Part shown: positions 22,144-26,012 of the stretch, piece by piece
Layout: every line of letters starts with the position of its first letter
How positions within the stretch are numbered: position 1 is the stretch's first letter
Origin: Spirogloea muscicola
Lineage: Eukaryota > Streptophyta > Zygnematophyceae > Spirogloeales > Spirogloeaceae
Reading direction: 5' to 3'
Assembly (NCBI GenBank): GCA_009602725.1
Contig: WELB01000087.1
Location: forward strand, 556,386-582,397
Length of the DNA stretch: 26,012 nucleotides
Program-made: the position numbers and the translations under genes
Notes under the pieces: model-generated
What the model saw: the letters and a program-made list of their open reading frames with translations, nothing else
Databases searched by the model: none
Told to the model about the DNA's origin: nothing

Positions 22144-24897
22144 ATGGCACACATTCTTCTTGTCGCTCTTGCTATCAGCATCTTCATGACAACCATAGGT
22201 AAACTTCAAAATGCAACACATCTCACACTTGCGTATGTTACGACTAGCATGCCTCCTGCAGTCAAGATTTATAATTGCTAAGTTTAGAGATCAGGCTCAG
22301 GCTGAGGCATGTGGTTGATGTCAAAGCAGCTGCAACGTAGCCATTTGCTGTCAGCGACAGCCCAACATACTGAAGCCGAAGACCTTAGCTCCAGCAGTAC
22401 ACTTATTCGCATTTATGCTCCATGCACCTTATGGTCCTTACTGTCTCAGCTGCACGTACTTCATGGCTTCCAGGAGCACAATTACCTGTGGACATCACAT
22501 CCCGAATACTTAGTCAGATAGGTGCTGCTGAATCAGCTCTCACAAGCTTTGTCAGCCTCTCCATACCTGTGGCAGACTGCCAGGTGTGCCCGAGTTGCTG
22601 CGCACTGGGTAGTCTCAAGCCAGCTCTGCACTCGTATCTACATTGTTGATCACACACGGCTGTTTGATGCTGGCTGCATGTTTGTACAGAAGTTGACCCC
22701 TCGGTGGTCTGCATGCAGGAAGCTGTGCCCGCCACCTTAGGGGATCTTGATCAGACAATCTCTTTCCTGAACATCAAGAGCATCGGCCATGCTTACCAAA
22801 GCCTGCTGGCTGCGCAAACGGAGGTGAGATCCTCGATGGCTTTACTTTACATCACTGACTTCCACTTTGTCAGAGCTGTGGAGAGCATCTGATGTGCGCT
22901 AAGAAGCAAAAACTGGACCTCAAATGCAAAGGAGAAGGCAAGCTAAGGAGACAACAAGGGCGCTCACTGCTTCGCAGACCCAGCTGTGTGCGAGCGCGCT
23001 CGCGGGCTTCCAGGGCCCCACTGCTGCATACGCCAGGTACTTCATCAACACGGCGGCTGTGGACATTGCCGCCGTGGCCAGCCTCCTGCCCCAGCTCGGG
23101 AGCGTTGTGCTGGCCCCCAACCCACCGCCGCCGCCCATTCCTCCACCACTCCCACCAATGCCTCCTCCCCCTACTGAAACATTCCTACCTCCTCCATCTC
23201 CGCCGCCTCCGCCGCTTCTGCTGCCTCCGCCGCCTCCGCAGCCTCCTCCGCCTCCTCCGCCGCTGCTTGTGTCGCCTCCACCAGGAGTTCCCCTGCCGCC
23301 CTCATCCCCGAGGCCCACGGGCCACCATAAGCCGCTCCCACCACCGTCACCACCACCTCCTCCCAGGCCGCCTCCAAGGCCTCCTCCTCTGTCTCCACCG
23401 CCGCCGCCGAGCCCTCCGCCGCTATTCCCGATCCTCCCTGCCACACCTCCGCCTCCACCAGATTGCCCTTTCCGAGCTTTGGGGGCAGCGGAGAACTTGG
23501 TCAAATGCGCCATGGGTTATGCCACTGGCACTCGTGGTGGCTACCTAAAGACAAGATACGTGGTCACGGACCCCTCCGACAATGCTCAAACAGTCAAAGA
23601 AGGGACGCTGCGCTGGGGCATAGCGAATCTGGATAAGGGAGTGTATATTACGTTCGCCAGGTCCATGACCATCACCCTCCAGGCAAGGCTGTTCCTCAGC
23701 TCGTACACCACCATTGACGGAAGGGGAGCTAAGGTGGTGCTACTGAAGAATGGTCTTGTGGTGGAGAACATCCAGCATGTTATCATTCACAACATAGAGG
23801 TCGGAGACGTGCTCGGTGACAGTGATGTACTACCAATCAGAAGCTCCAGGCAAGTAGTACTGTCTTTGTCAAATTGCAAATGAAGCTATGTATTCTTGTG
23901 CTGGAAAAAGTCACAGACACTTACTCTGTCCAACTTGCCTTGAGAGCACCTCAAGCTGGACGTTAATATCAGGATGATGTTCCTGCAACCATTATGCATC
24001 TTCAGGATGGTCTGGGTGGACCACTGTCGCATCTACAATGCATCCCGAGGTACCGTTGACGTTGTCATCGGCAGCACAGACGTGACTATCTCAAACAATT
24101 TCATCCACAACGGCGTCTCCCCGTATGCAACCCTTCTAGGAGCCTCGGACACGGTATGAGATGGTTTGACGCACATATGGATGGATGACTTCTATTCTGG
24201 AGGGAGACTGTGTCCTGTAGTTGGTCTTACATCGTACCACACCTATGCAAGAGGTAGCTGTCATCATTTTCAGCTATATTGACTCAGACATAATCAAGAG
24301 AGCTGTGTCATTGTGGCGCAGGACCGCATAGACAACAACCTCAGAGTTACCGTCTACAGAAATTGGTATGCCAACAACAACCAGCGGCAGCCCCACTGCC
24401 GGCGGGGCAGGTGCCATGTTGCCAATAACGTGTACACCAATTGGGCTTATTATTGCCTTGGTGGCCGCGTGTTTGCAAATATGAAGTCCCAAGGCAACAT
24501 TTTCTTTGCTGGTGAGCCAATCATCCAGACTGCCTTATGCATAGGCAGCTCTATGTGTGAGATTGGAGCTCTTCAAGCCTACATGAATGCAACCCACCCC
24601 CAACGCCCTTGTGAATCTTTCAGGTAGTGACTAAGATAAGAATTTGTGTTGCCTGTCGGCTACTTTGCAGGGCCCGTTACTAAGGAAGTGACGCCGTGGT
24701 TCAGTGAAGCCCTCACCACGCCTGGGTTTGACCGCACCGCGACCATTCTTTCGTTTGGTGATCTACTCCTCAATGGGGCCACCTTCCACCAGTTTCCGGG
24801 AGCTACGTTTACAACGCCTTACCAGCTTCCCCTTCATGTCGCTGACTACACGCTCCTCAAATTTGTCATGATGAATGTCGGCCCTCATACAAGCTAA
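22144..24897 (+). CDS. Secreted pectate lyase (PL1) with proline-rich linker, 6 exons
   Basis: Exons: 22144-22198, 22690-22823, about 22948-23849, 24006-24153, 24322-24511, 24671-24897; 551 codons plus TAA. The enzyme cleaves pectic polygalacturonan by calcium-dependent beta-elimination outside the cell. Exon 1 encodes a hydrophobic signal peptide beginning MAHILLVALAISIF. Residues 20-118 look helical, with no sure family. Residues about 119-238 are a Pro/Ser-rich linker like those of algal wall proteins. The lyase domain (about 240-551) shows YVVTDPSDN, GTLRWG, TIDGRGA, WVDHC, VDVVIGS, TISNN, the catalytic R-Q-P-H-C-R (plant RMPRCR), NNVYTNWAYYCLGG and GDLLLNGA. Plant DGD is DSD here, and the HHD.VMLLG segment is altered to NGVSPYATLLG. 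The exon 3 acceptor is uncertain by three bases (22947 or 22950). Intron 3 is GC-AG. The family call is very sure; activity is likely but untested. Confidence 0.88.
23115..23470 (+). repeat. Proline-codon-rich low-complexity tract in the pectate lyase gene
   Basis: This stretch is built of CCN codons (mostly cct, cca and ccg), giving PPPP runs broken by Ser and Leu. The minus strand gives an apparent glycine-rich ORF that is only a shadow. Confidence 0.9.
23850..24005 (+). other. GC-AG intron 3 of the pectate lyase gene
   Basis: The donor is AG then gcaagt, the ideal GC donor. Joining to the acceptor at 24005 gives IRSSR then MVWVDHC, matching the family order GSSHVWIDHC. Confidence 0.85.
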
Positions 24898-24976
24898 CAG
24901 GCTGTACATGGTACTCCTGTGCTTACAGCTCACTGGGCTTTGGCCAGCAGCTTGAAAGGGCTTTCATGACAAAAAC

Positions 24977-25018
24977 ATTGCAGGACAAGGTCCCCAAATT
25001 GCAGGACAAGGTCCCCAA
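24977..25018. repeat. 21-bp direct tandem repeat (2 perfect units)
   Basis: The unit attgcaggacaaggtcccc plus aa occurs twice in a row without a mismatch. Degenerate further units (caaggtcctcaaatt) follow to about 25065. Confidence 0.9.
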
Positions 25019-25200
25019 ATAGATTGAAAATTAGCAAGGTCCTCAAATTAGATTGAGGACTTGCAGGTTACCTTCCTTCCAAGCTTCTAGGACACTTCAC
25101 AAGCATGCACTCATGCGTATCTACCGACATCAGCTTCGACAGTTGTCAAGCTTGAGGGCGGTTAGCCAATATAGCGCTTTTCATCCCCTTCGGACCTTGT

Positions 25201-25255
25201 CAACTCCTTCCGGGCTGGCTTTCACAGCCCTCGCTTCCTTTGGAAGAGCTCACCT
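25201..25255 (-). repeat. Minus-strand copy of the hairpin repeat family
   Basis: The reverse complement contains gggctgtgaaagccagccc followed by ggaag, almost the core of the plus-strand copies at 25.5-25.8 kb. The GGGCTG/CAGCCC stem is at 25212-25217 and 25225-25230. Confidence 0.7.
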
Positions 25256-25436
25256 CTTTTCTTGTATATTTCTTCGCCTTGCAGTGGAAAATTGAGGCCA
25301 AAGCATGCCAGTACCCGTGTGTAAGCCCACCCTGTGTAACAAGAATATCTGACAGGCACTCACGTAACAAAATGAAGTGGGTCTCTTAGTACCCGATGAG
25401 AAACTGCTCTTCCGATAGAAATAGAGGAAGACATTT

Positions 25437-25945
25437 CCCATTAGAGGGCGATGGCTGTGATCTGCCAGCCCAGGAATAAGACTGAAGGCAATGGCTGTGA
25501 GAGGCCAAGCCTGGAAGAGAAGTGGCTCTCCCAATGGGGGCAAGGGCTGTGAAAAGCCAGCGACCTTCATGTATTGACCCGTGGTTGCTGAGCAGGTCAT
25601 TCCGCTGTAGGTGATGTACGTCTATTAGTGTGCTTGCCTTTGTAATTGGCCATTTGGCCTTTGTTTGTTATTAATAGACAAAAATCTCCCAATGGGGGCA
25701 AGGGCTGTGAAAAGCCAGCCCAAAAGAGAAACAGCGCTTCCAAATGGACTGGTGGCTGTGAGAAGTGGCTCTCCCAGTGGGGGCAAGGGCTGTGAAAAGC
25801 CAGCCCGAAAAAGAACTGACAAAGGTTTTGACATAGGGTCGGAATGGGCTGTGAGAAGTGGCTCCCAATGGAGAAAAGAGAAAGAGCTCGCCCATAGAAG
25901 AGAGGGGCTGGCAGAAGCCAGCCAAAAAAGAATGGACAAAATCCA
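25437..25945 (+). repeat. Cluster of short hairpin-forming repeats
   Basis: At least five related copies share the pattern caatggggg-caa-gggctg-loop-cagccc-gaaaaagaa. Hairpin cores lie near 25453-25470, 25544-25561, 25702-25721, 25787-25806 and 25906-25923. The last has a perfect 7-bp stem with loop AGAA. A LINE 3' fragment interrupts the cluster after the second core. No coding function is apparent. Confidence 0.75.
25574..25680 (+). mobile_element. 5'-truncated 3' end of the same LINE family
   Basis: This segment matches the reverse complement of 16541-16648 over about 105 bp at roughly 80% identity. It keeps the last codons of the ORF (LTRG then Cys and TGA) and the 3' untranslated region, including gtgcttgcctttgta and ggccatttggcct. 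It is a typical truncated insertion product, in opposite orientation to the intact copy. Confidence 0.85.
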
Positions 25946-26012
25946 AAGAGCTACAACAGGTGCTGGAAAGAAGGGAAACACACAGCTAGGCATCTAGACA
26001 ACTAGACATGAC

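Larger units (their letters stand above)
24898..25436. other. 3' flank of the pectate lyase gene, no gene seen
   Basis: Noncoding sequence with a 21-bp tandem repeat near 25 kb, a minus-strand hairpin repeat copy near 25.2 kb and otherwise nothing I can name. The TGTAA sequences near 25325 and 25335 could be algal polyadenylation signals, but they lie over 400 bp past the stop. Confidence 0.4.

Noticed and set aside
22920-23513. Glycine-rich minus-strand protein of 197 codons
   Set aside because: It is the mirror of the proline-codon tract in the pectate lyase gene, which has signal peptide, splice and domain support.
25437-25945. CRISPR array
   Set aside because: Copies are imperfect, unevenly spaced and occur in both orientations in a eukaryotic context.
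1-26012. tRNA or rRNA genes
   Set aside because: No T-loop sequence paired with an A-box at the right spacing and no rRNA core was recognised by eye.

Overview
The window is nuclear DNA from a photosynthetic eukaryote, most likely a green alga. All three host genes are plant-type in sequence. They are broken into many short exons (27, 17 and 6) by spliceosomal introns whose 3' ends are often ctgcag, and first exons or 5' regions are very GC-rich with CCG/CGG runs. The third product has a long hydroxyproline-type proline tract. No species can be named from this sequence. All exon models below come from reading the bases, joining GT-AG or GC-AG boundaries and checking that the protein families and phases run through.

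Region 1 (148-5450, +) is a plant-type acylaminoacyl peptidase (S9C) gene of 17 exons. Every splice site and the frame are intact, but two TGA codons lie in the frame at conserved positions, so it reads as a young pseudogene unless the stops are errors or are read through. Region 2 (5451-6319) is intergenic, with two CCG tracts. Region 3 (6320-15684, +) is an intact 27-exon molybdenum hydroxylase of the xanthine dehydrogenase/aldehyde oxidase family, about 1282 aa. Its active-site positions look like aldehyde oxidase rather than xanthine dehydrogenase, and one exon near its 3' end is tandemly duplicated. It has one GC-AG intron.

Region 4 (about 16541-20572, -) is a LINE-type retrotransposon with one uninterrupted 1313-codon ORF: proline-rich N-terminus, zinc finger, reverse transcriptase with YADD, then a CCHC-like finger and a restriction-like endonuclease. 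Directly beside its 5' end is a 243-bp foldback (MITE-like) element (20618-20860). Region 5 (22144-24897, +) is a six-exon secreted pectate lyase (PL1) with a signal peptide, a helical N-terminal part, a proline-rich linker and the lyase domain; it also contains a GC-AG intron.

Region 6 (24898-26012) has no gene. It holds a short tandem repeat, a cluster of short hairpin-forming repeats (with inverted copies near 25.2 kb and 20.95 kb), and a tiny 5'-truncated 3' end of the same LINE family (25574-25680). The three host genes have no evident shared pathway: protein/peptide turnover, aldehyde or heterocycle oxidation, and cell-wall pectin cleavage. They appear to be independent neighbours in a transposon-invaded stretch.
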